Shown: positions 8,672 to 18,137 of the stretch, in pieces
Layout of the letters: every line of letters starts with the position of its first letter
Numbering within the stretch: position 1 is the stretch's first letter
Assembly (NCBI RefSeq): GCF_024198255.1
Contig: NZ_JAJVKW010000010.1
Location: 186,001 to 250,000, forward strand
DNA: 64,000 bases
DNA from: Myxococcus guangdongensis
GTDB lineage: Bacteria > Myxococcota > Myxococcia > Myxococcales > Myxococcaceae
Direction of reading: 5' to 3'
Notes under the pieces: generated by a model
The model's input: the letters and a program-made list of their open reading frames with translations, nothing else
What the model was told of the DNA's origin: nothing
The model's database searches: none
Translations under genes and position numbers: made by a program

Positions 8672-11158
8672 ATGAGCACCGAACCTACAGAGTCCTCCCG
8701 TTTCCTCGGGCGCTACGAGCTCGTCCACCCCCTGGGCCAGGGGGGAATGGGCGAGGTGTTCCTGGCGAAGATCAGCGGCGCGGCGGGCTTCGAGAAGCCG
8801 TGCATCGTGAAGACCATCCTCCCGGCGCTGCTGAAGGACCGGCAGTTCCTGGACCGCTTCCACCACGAGGCCAAGGTGCTGGTGCACCTGGTGCACTCGT
8901 CCATCGCCCAGGTCTACGACATGGGGGAGACGGACGGGACGTACTACATGGCCCTGGAGTACGTGGCCGGGGTGGACCTGGCGTACCTCCTGGAGCAGGC
9001 GCGGGTGCAGGGCGCGCAGGTGCCCGTGCCGGTGGCGCTGTTCCTGGGGCAGCGCATGGCGGAGGGCCTGGGCTACGCGCACCGCAAGGTGGGGCCGGAC
9101 GGCGTGCCGCTGGGCATCGTCCACCGCGACGTGTCGCCCCACAACGTCATGGTGTCGTACGAGGGCGAGGTCAAGGTCATCGACTTCGGCCTGGCCAAGT
9201 CCGCCGCGCGCAGCAAGTACACGCTGCCCGCCACGGTGATGGGCAAGCTGGGCTACATGTCGCCAGAGCAGGTGCGCGCCGAGGCGCTGGACCACCGCAG
9301 CGACATCTACTCCTGCGGCGTGGTGCTCTGGGAGATGCTCGCCGGCCGCTCGCTCATCCCCCACGGGACGGTGGGGGAGATGATGGCGGCCATGTCCCAT
9401 CCCACGGTGCCGCCGCTGACGGGGCTGCGCGGGGACGTGGACGAGGCGCTGGACACGGTGGTGCGCCGGGCGCTGGCGACGAAGCCGGATGAGCGCTACT
9501 CGCGCTCGGACGAGCTGGCGCGCGCGCTCAATGGAGAGCTGGTGCGCTCCGGCGCGGCGGTGGGCGCGGAGGAGGTGGGCCACTTCGTCCGCGCGCTGTG
9601 CCCGGAGGCCTTCGCGGCGCAGCGGCAGCTCATCTCCAAGGTGACGTCGTCCTCCAGCCACCGCCGCACCCCGGCGCCCATCCCCCTGGTCGCGGGCGGC
9701 ACGGGCGCGTTCGGGACGGGGCCGCAGGAGGTGGAGCCCGCGGGCTTCGAGCCGACCCTGATGCGCAAGCAGGACACGCCGTCGGGAGAGAAGCAGGTGG
9801 CCGGCATGGCCCGCCCGGGCGTGTCGGGGCACGGCGAGTCGATGGCCACCGACGCCACCACCTTGCGCTCCGGCTCGGACCCCGGTGCCGCCACGGCCAG
9901 GACGGCCGTCTTCGATGGTGCGACAGGGAGCACGCCGCGGCCTTCCGCGCCCGATGCGTCGGCCTCCGGTCCTCGCGCCGAGAAGCCGTCCGGCTCCGGT
10001 CCCCGGTTCTCGGGCAACACCTCGGTGTTGCCTTCCCAGGCCGAGAGCCCCTCGGGCTCGGGTCCTCGCGCCGCGGCTCCGGAGGATCAGGCCCCGGTGC
10101 GCCCGGTGTCTTCGTCACGGGAGCAGGTGCCCGCGCGGCGTGACGAGGGGCGCGGTCGCAAGGGGCTGGTCGCGTTGGTCGTCGGCCTGGTCGTGCTGCT
10201 GATGGTGGGCACCGCGGTGACGACGGCGCACTTCATGCGGCCCCAGGGGCCCCCGCCGGTGGACGCCCCGCCGCCGCCTCCTCCGGGTCATCCGCCGCCG
10301 GGTGGACTGGCCGGGATGGATGGACGGCCCCCGCCGCCGGGGCAGCCTCCTCCTCGGGATCCGCCGCCCGTCACTCCTCCGGTCATCAAGGAGACGCCGC
10401 CGCCTGTCACGGCCCAGGCGCCGACCCAGCCCGAGCCGACGCCCGTCATCAAGAAGCCGACGCCCAAGCCGGACAAGGTCGTCACGGCTCCGCCCAAGCG
10501 CCCCAACACTCCGCCCAAGCCGGCTCCGGAGCCGGACAAGGCGCCGGTGGAGCCCGTCGTGGCTGCCAACACGGGCGCCTACGGCTACTTCACGGAGGTG
10601 GTCGCGCTCACGGCCGATGACGGTACCTTCCTGGTGAAGGGGGCTCGCTCCAGGGCCTTCCAGGTGGGCATGGACGTGAAGGTGGTGGGAGAGGCGGCGT
10701 CCAACGGACAGCGTCCGGTGTTCGGCTCCGCGAGGGTCATCGCCACTGAGAGGCGGCAGGCCCGCCTGAAGCTGGCCAAGGACGTCAAGTCCGCCCCGAA
10801 GCTCTACGCCGCGGTCCCCGCGGAGGACCCCTACTTCGGGGAACCCACCGAGCGGGGCGTGGAGCCCGCGTCCGCCACCACCGCGCCCCCGAAGACGGGC
10901 GCGTTGACGGGGCACGTCGCCAAGCGCGACCCCCTGATTGGCACCACCGTCTACACGGTGAGCAACGCCGACGAGTTCGAGTGGACCGACTGCGTCCTCG
11001 TCATCGAGACGCGTCAGCGCGCGACGCTGGGAGAGCTGGCCGCCTACAGCAAGCGCGAGGTGTCGCGCTTCAGCAAGCCCCAGACGCAGCTGATCCCCCC
11101 CGCGGGCAAGGCGGGCGTGTACTGCAAGGAAGGGACGCTCTTCTCGAAGGTGAAGTGA
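8672..11158 (+). CDS. Transmembrane Ser/Thr protein kinase (Pkn/Hanks type)
   Basis: An 828-residue product. The N-terminal 290 residues are a eukaryotic-like kinase: glycine loop GQGGMGEVF (22-30), lysine K47 (CIVKTI), alphaC Glu66, catalytic HRDVSPHN (D153, N158), DFGLAK (D171) and MSPEQ. These are all present, so it is predicted active. A long Ser/Pro-rich juxtamembrane linker follows. A single membrane span (GLVALVVGLVVLLMVGTAV, about residues 497-515) leads to a Pro-rich periplasmic stalk (repeated PPPP, PTPKP) and a C-terminal domain of about 200 residues (NTGAYGYFTEVVALTADDG...) with an SH3-like beta look and one disulfide-capable Cys pair. The same kinase-stalk layout is widespread in myxobacteria. 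Start chosen at MSTEP; a GTG 33 bases upstream is also in frame. Confidence 0.95.
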   Translation: MSTEPTESSRFLGRYELVHPLGQGGMGEVFLAKISGAAGFEKPCIVKTILPALLKDRQFLDRFHHEAKVLVHLVHSSIAQVYDMGETDGTYYMALEYVAGVDLAYLLEQARVQGAQVPVPVALFLGQRMAEGLGYAHRKVGPDGVPLGIVHRDVSPHNVMVSYEGEVKVIDFGLAKSAARSKYTLPATVMGKLGYMSPEQVRAEALDHRSDIYSCGVVLWEMLAGRSLIPHGTVGEMMAAMSHPTVPPLTGLRGDVDEALDTVVRRALATKPDERYSRSDELARALNGELVRSGAAVGAEEVGHFVRALCPEAFAAQRQLISKVTSSSSHRRTPAPIPLVAGGTGAFGTGPQEVEPAGFEPTLMRKQDTPSGEKQVAGMARPGVSGHGESMATDATTLRSGSDPGAATARTAVFDGATGSTPRPSAPDASASGPRAEKPSGSGPRFSGNTSVLPSQAESPSGSGPRAAAPEDQAPVRPVSSSREQVPARRDEGRGRKGLVALVVGLVVLLMVGTAVTTAHFMRPQGPPPVDAPPPPPPGHPPPGGLAGMDGRPPPPGQPPPRDPPPVTPPVIKETPPPVTAQAPTQPEPTPVIKKPTPKPDKVVTAPPKRPNTPPKPAPEPDKAPVEPVVAANTGAYGYFTEVVALTADDGTFLVKGARSRAFQVGMDVKVVGEAASNGQRPVFGSARVIATERRQARLKLAKDVKSAPKLYAAVPAEDPYFGEPTERGVEPASATTAPPKTGALTGHVAKRDPLIGTTVYTVSNADEFEWTDCVLVIETRQRATLGELAAYSKREVSRFSKPQTQLIPPAGKAGVYCKEGTLFSKVK

Positions 11159-11171
11159 GGCCCGCCGGGCG

Positions 11172-11846
11172 CTACGGCTTGCCCGAGCGCTCCGCGGCCA
11201 CCGGACAGTCCGCCACCACCGCGCGCACGTCCTCGCGGTCGCCGTGGGCCTCGCGCACGGCCCGGTTCAGCGACGTCTTGCACTCCCACGTCACGTCCCG
11301 GGTGCCGTGGCAGCAGTGCCAGCCCGTCAGCGTCCGCCCCAGGTACTTGAGCATCTCCGCCCGCGTGGGAGTGACGAGCAGCCACACCGCGCCCGCGATG
11401 AGCCCCAGCCAGGGCAGCTGCGCGCCCAGTGCCTTGAGCCGCGCTGAAGCCCCCGCCGTCACCGGCTCCGCGTGCACGCCGAGCCAGGTGTCCAGGGGAC
11501 GGCGCTGCAGCACCGGGGTGATGAGCAGGTCCACCGGCGTGGTGAGCGCCCGGACCAGCGCGCGAGGCACCCCGGGGGCCCGGCCCATGCGCACCAGCCG
11601 CACCCCGAAGAGCTGCCGCCACAGCGTCCTGCCCCAGATTCCGCCCACCGCCGACACCGCCAGCCAGGCCAGCAGGATGGCGACGAGCATCGCCACCGGG
11701 GTGCGCTCGTGCTCCAGCGCCCGCAGCGCCGCCCAGCCCACCAGGGCCGCCATCGCCAGGTCCAGCACGTCCGCCACCCACAGGTGCCACTGGTACCGCG
11801 CCTCGGTGGTCACCGTGTCTGTCGAGAACAACGCCCCGTCACTCAT
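11172..11846 (-). CDS. RDD-like multi-pass membrane protein
   Basis: A 224-residue product with four or so hydrophobic spans: VADVLDLAMAALVGWAAL, VAMLVAILLAWLAVSAVGG, ALVRALTTPVDLLITPV and LGLIAGAVWLLVT. The GRTLWRQLFGVRLVRMG segment and the Asp in span 1 match the RDD family (PF06271), inner-membrane proteins some of which work in ion or solute exchange. The C-terminal 50 residues are Cys-containing and soluble (GWHCCHGTRDVTWECKTSLN) and may sit in the periplasm. The ATG at 11846 is selected because upstream in-frame sequence is Arg/Pro-rich non-coding type. It is convergent with the kinase gene, only 13 bp away. Confidence 0.7.
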   Translation of the reverse strand: MSDGALFSTDTVTTEARYQWHLWVADVLDLAMAALVGWAALRALEHERTPVAMLVAILLAWLAVSAVGGIWGRTLWRQLFGVRLVRMGRAPGVPRALVRALTTPVDLLITPVLQRRPLDTWLGVHAEPVTAGASARLKALGAQLPWLGLIAGAVWLLVTPTRAEMLKYLGRTLTGWHCCHGTRDVTWECKTSLNRAVREAHGDREDVRAVVADCPVAAERSGKP

Positions 11847-12339
11847 CCGCCCACGCTCCTCGGGGCGCGGAGCATAGACCTTCGCCCGGCCCCGCGGGGG
11901 CCCCGCGCGCCGCCCTCCGAGCGTGGGCTCCCGTCCGGAAACAGTCGTCCGCGTGCGTGGCGCCGGGCGGGAAGGCGGGCGCCCACGGGCCGCCCTGGGG
12001 CGACCGGGGGACGTGACTCCTGTCTTCTTCCCGCAGTGGCGCCCCGGACCCCCGGCTCCCATCTTGGGTTCAGCGCGATGCGGCGAGGCCTCCGTCACCA
12101 CCGGGGCCTCGATGCGCGGCGCACGAGCCACGTCCCCGGTCCTCCGGGACGCGTGGCTCCTCAGGTGCCGACAGGTGGTGGCGTACGAGGCGACAGCGGC
12201 GGGGGGAAGTTTGGGAGTCGTGGGGGGGCAGGTGGTCCCCCGCCGCTGTCGCCGAGGCCGTTGGCGGCCAACGTTCCACTCCGGGTGAATGCCCGAGGTT
12301 TGGCCTCGCGGTCGATTCTGCCGGACACTGTGGCCCGTC
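11847..12339. other. Divergent spacer with two large inverted repeats
   Basis: This 493-bp spacer lies between the divergent RDD-like and hybrid-kinase genes. It holds a perfect 17-bp inverted repeat, GGCGACAGCGGCGGGGG (12189-12205) and its complement (12237-12253), with a 31-nt loop. It also holds a near-perfect hairpin at 12125-12159 (GAGCCACG / CGTGGCTC outer stem with a CCGG inner stem). Neither sits after a gene, so these are not ordinary terminators of the annotated genes. They may be regulatory or part of an unannotated RNA. Confidence 0.55.
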
Positions 12340-15300
12340 ATGGGCATTCCAGGGCATCGGCTCCGCGCGGTGTGGCGCGGGCTCGGGGGGTTCGTCTTGC
12401 TCGCTGGGCTCGCCCTGGCGTGGCCGAGCCTTGCCCTGGACCCGCAGCGCTGGGTCTCGCAGTACAGCCAGGACTCGTGGCGCAGCGACGACGGGCTCCC
12501 GCAGAACAGCCTGCTGTCGATGGCGCAGACGCGTGACGGCTACGTGTGGCTGGGCACGTGGGAAGGGCTGGTGCGCTTCGACGGCTCGCGCTTCGTCGTG
12601 TTCGACAAGCGCAACACGCCGGAGCTGCGCAACCACACCATCAAGGCGCTCGCGGAGGACGCGTCCGGCGTGCTGTGGGTGGGCACGGACCAGGGCCTGG
12701 TGTCGTACGTGGACGGCCGCTTCGAGCGGGCGCCGGGGGCCTCGGCGCCGCTGGAGGGCTTCCGCGTGGAGCACCTCATCGTGGGCGAGGGCTCCCTGTG
12801 GGCGGGCACCTCGGGCGGGCTGTGGCAGGTGCCGCTCGGCGAGGGCGTGGCGCGGCAGTACACGGAGGCGGACGGCATGCCGGGCATGTCCATCACCGCG
12901 CTGGCGCGAGGCGGCGGGGACAACCGGCTGTGGGTGGGCACCAAGACGGGCCTGGCGCTGCTGGAGGGCGGACAGGTGCGGGGCCTGCCCTTCCCGATAC
13001 CCGGCGGGGACGTGCGCTCGGAGGTGACGTCGCTGTTCCAGGATGTCACCGGCACGCTGTGGATGGGCACGGAGGCGGGGCTGGTGTCGTGGAACGGCAC
13101 GGTGGCCCGGCGCTACAGCACGTCGGACGGGCTGCCGGCCGTCGTCACGGCGCTGCTCGCGGACAGCCAGGGCAACCTGTGGGTGGGCACGCGGCGGGGC
13201 GGACTGCTCCGGCGCGAGGCCGCGGGCTTCAGCGCGCCGCTGCATGGCGCGGGGCTGGTGGACGCGGAGGTGCTGTCGCTGCTGGAGGACCGGGACGGCT
13301 CGCTGTGGGTGGGTACGTATTCGGGCCTGTTCCGCCTGCGCGACGGCCCGTTCGCGACGTTCGGCGCGCCGGAGGGCCTGAGCAACGAGACGGTGAGCAC
13401 GGTGCTGGAGGACAAGCACGGCACGGTGTGGCTGGGCACGGTGGGCGGAGGCCTGTTCTTCCTGCGCGATGGGCGCATCCACCGCATGGATGACTTCGAG
13501 GGCGGCACGGACCCGGTCATCACCGCGCTGCACGAGGCGCCGGACGGGACGCTGTGGGCGGGCTCGAAGGCGGGCGCGTTCCGGTACGACGGGCACCGCT
13601 TCGCGAAGTCCTCGCGGGTACAGGGGCTGCCGGACGACGTGGTGACGTCCATCCTGGTGGACTCGCGGGGCACGCAGTGGTTCGGCACGCGCAAGGGGCT
13701 GGCGCGGGTGCGCGGCGGCGACGTGGCGGTGTTCGGCCCGCGGCAGGGGCTGACCTCGCCCATCATCGTCATGGCCGAGGACGCGTCCGGGGCGCTGTGG
13801 TTGGGCGCGGACAGCGGGCTGTGGCGCTACGAGGAGGGCAAGGGGCTGCGCCGCTTCACGGCGAAGGACGGCGCGCCGGGCGAGGTGGTGCTGGCGCTGC
13901 TGGCGGACCCGGACGGCACGGTGTGGGTGGGGACGGAGACGGGCCTGGGGCGGTGGAGGGACGGGACGTGGTTCCGCTACACGGTGTCGCAGCACGGCCT
14001 CTATGACGACGCGGTGTTCAGCATCGTCTCGGATGGGGACGAGCACCTGTGGATGAGCAGCAACAAGGGCGTGTCCCGGGTGTCCCGGCGCGAGCTGGAG
14101 GAGGTCGCGGAGGGCAAGCGCACGCGGCTGGCGGTGATGGGGTTCGACCAGACGGACGGCATGCGCACCGCGGAGTGCAACGGGAACACGCAGCCGTCGG
14201 GGTGGCGGGGCAAGGACGGGCGGCTGTGGTTCACCACCATCCAGGGCGCCATCGTGGTGGACCCGGTGCGCGTGCGCGCGACGCGGCAGCCTCCCGAGGT
14301 GCGCATCGAGGAGGTGCGGGTCAACGGGAAGCTGGTGCCGGTGCTGGGGCCCGTGGAGCTGCGGCCGGACGACTCGCGGTTGGACATCCGCTTCACGGCC
14401 TTCACGCCGGGGGACGCGGTGCGCGTGCCCTTCCGGTACCGGCTGGTGGGGCATGACGACGGCTGGGTGCGCGCGGAGATTCGCCGGGCCACGTACACGG
14501 GCCTGAGGCCCGGGCGCTATCTGTTCCAGGTGCAGGCGGAGCTGCGCGACGGCGGGTGGACGGAGCCCGTGTCGCTGGACGTGCTCCTGGAGCCGAGCCT
14601 GTGGCAGCGCACGGAGTTCTGGGCGCTGTTCGTGTTGGGGATGGGGATGCTGGGCGTCAGCGTGTACCTGCTGCGCGTGGGGCAGCTGAAGGCGCGCGAG
14701 CGGTGGCTGGAGGCGCGTGTGCAGGAGCGCACGCGGGAGCTGGCGCGAGCGAACGAGGAGCTGGAGGCGAACGTGCGCACGCTGCGGCAGACGCAGGCGC
14801 AGCTGGTCCAGGCCGGGCGGATGGCGGCGGTGGGCCAGCTCGCGGCGGGCGTGGGGCACGAAATCAACAACCCGCTGGCGTACATCGTGTCGAACCTGGA
14901 GCACGCGAGCGAGGAGTCGGACATGCTCGCCCGCGAGCTCGGCGAGACGCGCGCGGCGGGGACGCGGCTGCGCGAGGTGGGGCAGGCCCTGCGCGAGGCA
15001 TTGCATGGCGCGGACCGGGTGCGGCGCATCGTGCGCGACTTGAAGACCTTCTCCCGACCGGATGACGAGAAGCAGGGGCCGGTGGAGCTGGGGGCGGTGC
15101 TCGACTCGGCGGTGAAGATTGCGATGGGCGAGCTGCGGCCGCGCGCGAAGCTGGTGCGGGACTACGGCGACGTGACGTGGGTGGAGGGGAACGAGGCGCG
15201 ACTGGCGCAGGTGTTCCTCAATTTGCTCATCAACGCGGCGCAGGCGTTGCCGGAGGGGCGCGCGGAGCAGAACGAGGTGCGCCTGGTGACGCGCGGGGGC

Positions 15301-17160
15301 GCGGAGGGTTGGGTGGTGGCGGAGGTGCGCGACACGGGGAGCGGGATTTCGCCGGAGTCGCTCGGGCGCATCTTCGACCCGTTCTACACGACGAAGCCGG
15401 TGGGCGTGGGGACGGGGCTGGGGTTGTCGTTGTGCCACGCGTACGTGACGGCGATGGGCGGCACCATCTCGGTGGAGAGCGAGCTGGGCAAGGGCTCGGT
15501 GTTCCGCGTGTCCCTGCGACGCGCGAGGGCCCCGGGCGCGGGCGTGGCCGTGGATGCGCGGCGGGGCGGAGGCTGGTCCGTGCGCGGGCCGGGTGAGCGC
15601 GCGTCGTCGCCCACGGGCTATCCGACGGTGCCCGAGTCACGGCGGTCCACGACGGAGCCCTCGGCCTCGAAGGGGACGCAGGGGGCCGGGGACTCGCGGT
15701 GGGTGACGGAGTCCGTGTCCGCCGCGGTGGCGCAAGAGTCCGCCACGGGCGCGTCGAGGCCCGCGGCGGAGTCGCAGTCCGTGGCGTCGCATCAAACCTT
15801 CGTGGACGCGAGGTCCGTCTCCGAGCGCGCATCCGCGCCGAAGTTCTCCGAGTCCGCGCAGGGTGTCAGGTCGACCTCGGAGCGCGGTGCGTCCGTGACG
15901 GGACACGCGCCGACGTCCTCGGAGTCATCCACAGGCGGCAGGTCCACGTCCATGAGTGGCTCCGCGTCCGACGCCGCACCGAGGTCTTCGGAGCCATCTC
16001 CAGGCAGCAGGTCCGCCACGGAGCGGGGCGCGTCGATGAGTGGCTTCGCGTCCGACACTGCGCCGAGATATTCGGAGTCCGCCCAAGGCGGTAGGTCCGT
16101 CACGGAGCGAGGCACGCCCATGAGTGGCTCTGTGTCCGAATCCACGCCGAGGCTCTCGGAGTCCTCGCAGGGTGCCATGTCCGCCACGGAGCGCGGCGCA
16201 TCCATGACGGGCTCCGGGCCCGAGTCCACGCCGGGGGACGCGGAGTCCTCCCCGGGCGCGAGGTCCAGCACCGAGCACGCCTCCGTGCCGGCGCGCGAAT
16301 CGTTCACGCAGGACCGTTCGGTGACGGAGCGTGTCTCCATGCCGGCGCACGCGCTGGCTGCGTCCTCATCTCCAAGTTCCTCCGAGATGCCAGCGGGGAG
16401 CGCCATCGCGCACCGCACCTCCGGGGCATCCACGGACACGGGCACAGGCATGCCGCCGGGACGCACGTTCGTGACGGGCCACACCACGGCCGTCGAGTCA
16501 TCCTCGAGCATGCGGTCCGCGTCGGAGCCTGCCTCACCCACGAAGCCCTCCACGGGTTCGCCCCCGTTCGCGGACGCGCGCTCCTCCCCGACGCGCACGT
16601 CGGCCTCAACCCCGTCACCTGTCGCGAACCCGTCCTCCACGGGGCCCGTGGAGCCCTCGCGCTCCACCCCAGGCAGCGCCGCGCTCCCCCCATCGAGCAC
16701 GGCGGACGCCCCACAGGGCGCACGACCTCCCGAGTCCGAGCCCGTGGCGCCGCAGGTCCGCGGCCGCGTACTCGTCGTGGACGACGATGCGCTGGTGAGC
16801 GGAGCCATCCGCCGCACGCTCGCGCGCGAGAACGACGTGGACGTGGTGGTGAGCGCCCGGCAGGCGCTGGAGCGGCTCAGCGGACCGGAGCCCCGTCACT
16901 ACGACGTCGTGCTCTGTGACTTGATGATGCCGGAGATGACGGGGATGGACCTCCACGAGGCGCTCGGGCACGCGGCGCCGGCCATCGCGGAGCGCATGGT
17001 GTTCATCACCGGAGGCGCCTTCACGCCCACGGCGCGCAACTTCCTGGAGCGGGTGGAGAACCCGCGCGTGGAGAAGCCGTTCGACCCGGAGTCCCTGCGC
17101 GCGCTGGTCCGCTCGGAGGTGGCCCGGGCGCGACGCGAGGCCGCGGGCCGGGCCGCCTGA
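12340..17160 (+). CDS. Propeller-type hybrid sensor histidine kinase with C-terminal receiver
   Basis: A 1,606-residue product. After a signal/anchor, residues about 30-650 contain a dozen or more two-component-regulator propeller repeats (pattern GxLWVGTxxGL) and a Y_Y_Y domain (FRYRLVGHDDGW), the periplasmic sensor layout of BT-type hybrid systems. A membrane span (FWALFVLGMGMLGVSVYLLR, about 761-780) leads to a coiled segment, a HisKA domain (GHEINNPLAYI, phospho-acceptor H840) and a HATPase domain (NLLINAAQAL, DTGSGI, GTGLGLSLC). A Ser/Thr-rich linker of about 400 residues (1064-1467) follows, including three exact-length 28-residue repeats. A CheY-like receiver (VLVVDDDALV, acceptor D1527, KPF) ends the protein, with no output domain. 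ATG 12340 is preferred over a GTG or ATG 51 bases upstream. Confidence 0.93.
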   Translation: MGIPGHRLRAVWRGLGGFVLLAGLALAWPSLALDPQRWVSQYSQDSWRSDDGLPQNSLLSMAQTRDGYVWLGTWEGLVRFDGSRFVVFDKRNTPELRNHTIKALAEDASGVLWVGTDQGLVSYVDGRFERAPGASAPLEGFRVEHLIVGEGSLWAGTSGGLWQVPLGEGVARQYTEADGMPGMSITALARGGGDNRLWVGTKTGLALLEGGQVRGLPFPIPGGDVRSEVTSLFQDVTGTLWMGTEAGLVSWNGTVARRYSTSDGLPAVVTALLADSQGNLWVGTRRGGLLRREAAGFSAPLHGAGLVDAEVLSLLEDRDGSLWVGTYSGLFRLRDGPFATFGAPEGLSNETVSTVLEDKHGTVWLGTVGGGLFFLRDGRIHRMDDFEGGTDPVITALHEAPDGTLWAGSKAGAFRYDGHRFAKSSRVQGLPDDVVTSILVDSRGTQWFGTRKGLARVRGGDVAVFGPRQGLTSPIIVMAEDASGALWLGADSGLWRYEEGKGLRRFTAKDGAPGEVVLALLADPDGTVWVGTETGLGRWRDGTWFRYTVSQHGLYDDAVFSIVSDGDEHLWMSSNKGVSRVSRRELEEVAEGKRTRLAVMGFDQTDGMRTAECNGNTQPSGWRGKDGRLWFTTIQGAIVVDPVRVRATRQPPEVRIEEVRVNGKLVPVLGPVELRPDDSRLDIRFTAFTPGDAVRVPFRYRLVGHDDGWVRAEIRRATYTGLRPGRYLFQVQAELRDGGWTEPVSLDVLLEPSLWQRTEFWALFVLGMGMLGVSVYLLRVGQLKARERWLEARVQERTRELARANEELEANVRTLRQTQAQLVQAGRMAAVGQLAAGVGHEINNPLAYIVSNLEHASEESDMLARELGETRAAGTRLREVGQALREALHGADRVRRIVRDLKTFSRPDDEKQGPVELGAVLDSAVKIAMGELRPRAKLVRDYGDVTWVEGNEARLAQVFLNLLINAAQALPEGRAEQNEVRLVTRGGAEGWVVAEVRDTGSGISPESLGRIFDPFYTTKPVGVGTGLGLSLCHAYVTAMGGTISVESELGKGSVFRVSLRRARAPGAGVAVDARRGGGWSVRGPGERASSPTGYPTVPESRRSTTEPSASKGTQGAGDSRWVTESVSAAVAQESATGASRPAAESQSVASHQTFVDARSVSERASAPKFSESAQGVRSTSERGASVTGHAPTSSESSTGGRSTSMSGSASDAAPRSSEPSPGSRSATERGASMSGFASDTAPRYSESAQGGRSVTERGTPMSGSVSESTPRLSESSQGAMSATERGASMTGSGPESTPGDAESSPGARSSTEHASVPARESFTQDRSVTERVSMPAHALAASSSPSSSEMPAGSAIAHRTSGASTDTGTGMPPGRTFVTGHTTAVESSSSMRSASEPASPTKPSTGSPPFADARSSPTRTSASTPSPVANPSSTGPVEPSRSTPGSAALPPSSTADAPQGARPPESEPVAPQVRGRVLVVDDDALVSGAIRRTLARENDVDVVVSARQALERLSGPEPRHYDVVLCDLMMPEMTGMDLHEALGHAAPAIAERMVFITGGAFTPTARNFLERVENPRVEKPFDPESLRALVRSEVARARREAAGRAA
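16015..16266 (+). repeat. Three tandem 84-bp coding repeats in kinase linker
   Basis: Units at 16015-16098, 16099-16182 and 16183-16266 each encode 28 residues of the form (A/V)TERGxxM(S/T)GxxxxxTPxxxESxxGxxS. Two shorter related units lie just upstream (about 15874-16014). Period and reading frame are kept exactly while the sequence drifts. Confidence 0.8.
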
Positions 17161-17165
17161 GCCGT

Positions 17166-18137
17166 CTACAGGTCCAGCACCAACCGCTTCGAGCGGGCGC
17201 GTGACACGCAGATGAGCATGCGCTGGTTGCCCGCGGGCTCCTGCTGGAAGAAGGTGTCGCGGTGCTCGGGCTCTCCCTCGCAGACGCGGGTGACGCACGT
17301 CCCGCAGGAGCCCGCCTCACAGTCGCTCGTCACGCGCAGCCCGTTGTGGCGCAGCACGTTGAGCACCGACTGCCCCTTGGGCACGCTGAGCACCTGCCCC
17401 GTGCTGCGGATGGTCACCTCGAAGTCCGTGTCCTCCTTCGCCGCGAGCGCGCCCACGCCCTCGGCGCCGAACGACTCGAAGTGGACCTTCTCCCACGGCC
17501 ATCGGTGCCGCACGGACGCATCGCGCACCGCCTTCATCAGCCCCGCGGGGCCGCAGCAGTACAGCCGCGTGCCCGGCGCGCGCGTGGACAACAGCCCCGA
17601 CACATCCAGCCCCTTGTCCGGGTCTCCCCCGTCGAAGTGGAAGCGCACGTGGTCCGCGAAGGGCGCCGTGGACAGCAGCTCCCGGAACGCCGCGCGCTCC
17701 GGAGCCCGCGCGCAGTAGTACATCGTGTAGGGCAGCCCGGTCCGCTGGAGCTGACGCGCCATGGACAACAGCGGGGTGATGCCGATGCCGCCGGCCACCA
17801 GCACATAGCCCCGCGCGAACAGCAGCGGGAAGTCGTTGCGCGGGGGGCTCACCACCAGCACGTCTCCCTCGCGCACGTGCTCATGCATGGCGCGCGAGCC
17901 GCCGCGGCCCTTCGCGTCCCGCTGCACGGCGATGACGTAGCGGTGCGTCTCCTCCGGGTCGTTGCAGAGCGAGTACGAGCGCAGCGTGGACTCCCTGCCC
18001 GGCACGCGCACGTCCAGGTGGGCTCCGGCCTCGAAGGACGCGAGCGCGCCGCCGTCTTCCGCGACCAGCTCGTACGACAGGATGTCCTCGGCCTCGCGGG
18101 CGATGCGGGCGACCCGCACGCGCAGCGCTTCATTCAT
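17166..18137 (-). CDS. 2Fe-2S flavin oxidoreductase (phthalate-dioxygenase-reductase type)
   Basis: A 323-residue product with three modules in order. A flavin-binding reductase barrel (RSYSLCNDPEE) comes first, then an NAD(P)-binding fold (VLVAGGIGITPLLSMA, YYCARAPERAAF, YCCGPAGLMKAV). A C-terminal plant-type ferredoxin has cysteines CEAGSCGTC ... C (the fourth in MLICVSRA). This order is that of vanillate O-demethylase/phthalate dioxygenase reductases (class IA), which pass electrons from NADH through FMN to a Rieske oxygenase. No oxygenase gene is adjacent, so the partner is unknown. The ATG at 18137 is used; a GTG at 18149 (VNTVMNEAL) has a better GAGAGGGG Shine-Dalgarno and may be the true start. 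Confidence 0.88.
   Translation of the reverse strand: MNEALRVRVARIAREAEDILSYELVAEDGGALASFEAGAHLDVRVPGRESTLRSYSLCNDPEETHRYVIAVQRDAKGRGGSRAMHEHVREGDVLVVSPPRNDFPLLFARGYVLVAGGIGITPLLSMARQLQRTGLPYTMYYCARAPERAAFRELLSTAPFADHVRFHFDGGDPDKGLDVSGLLSTRAPGTRLYCCGPAGLMKAVRDASVRHRWPWEKVHFESFGAEGVGALAAKEDTDFEVTIRSTGQVLSVPKGQSVLNVLRHNGLRVTSDCEAGSCGTCVTRVCEGEPEHRDTFFQQEPAGNQRMLICVSRARSKRLVLDL

Noticed and set aside
12070..15438. Antisense open frame of 1,122 codons opposite the hybrid kinase
   Set aside because: The product is Arg/His/Pro-rich with no domain pattern; the sense strand encodes intact propeller and kinase domains.
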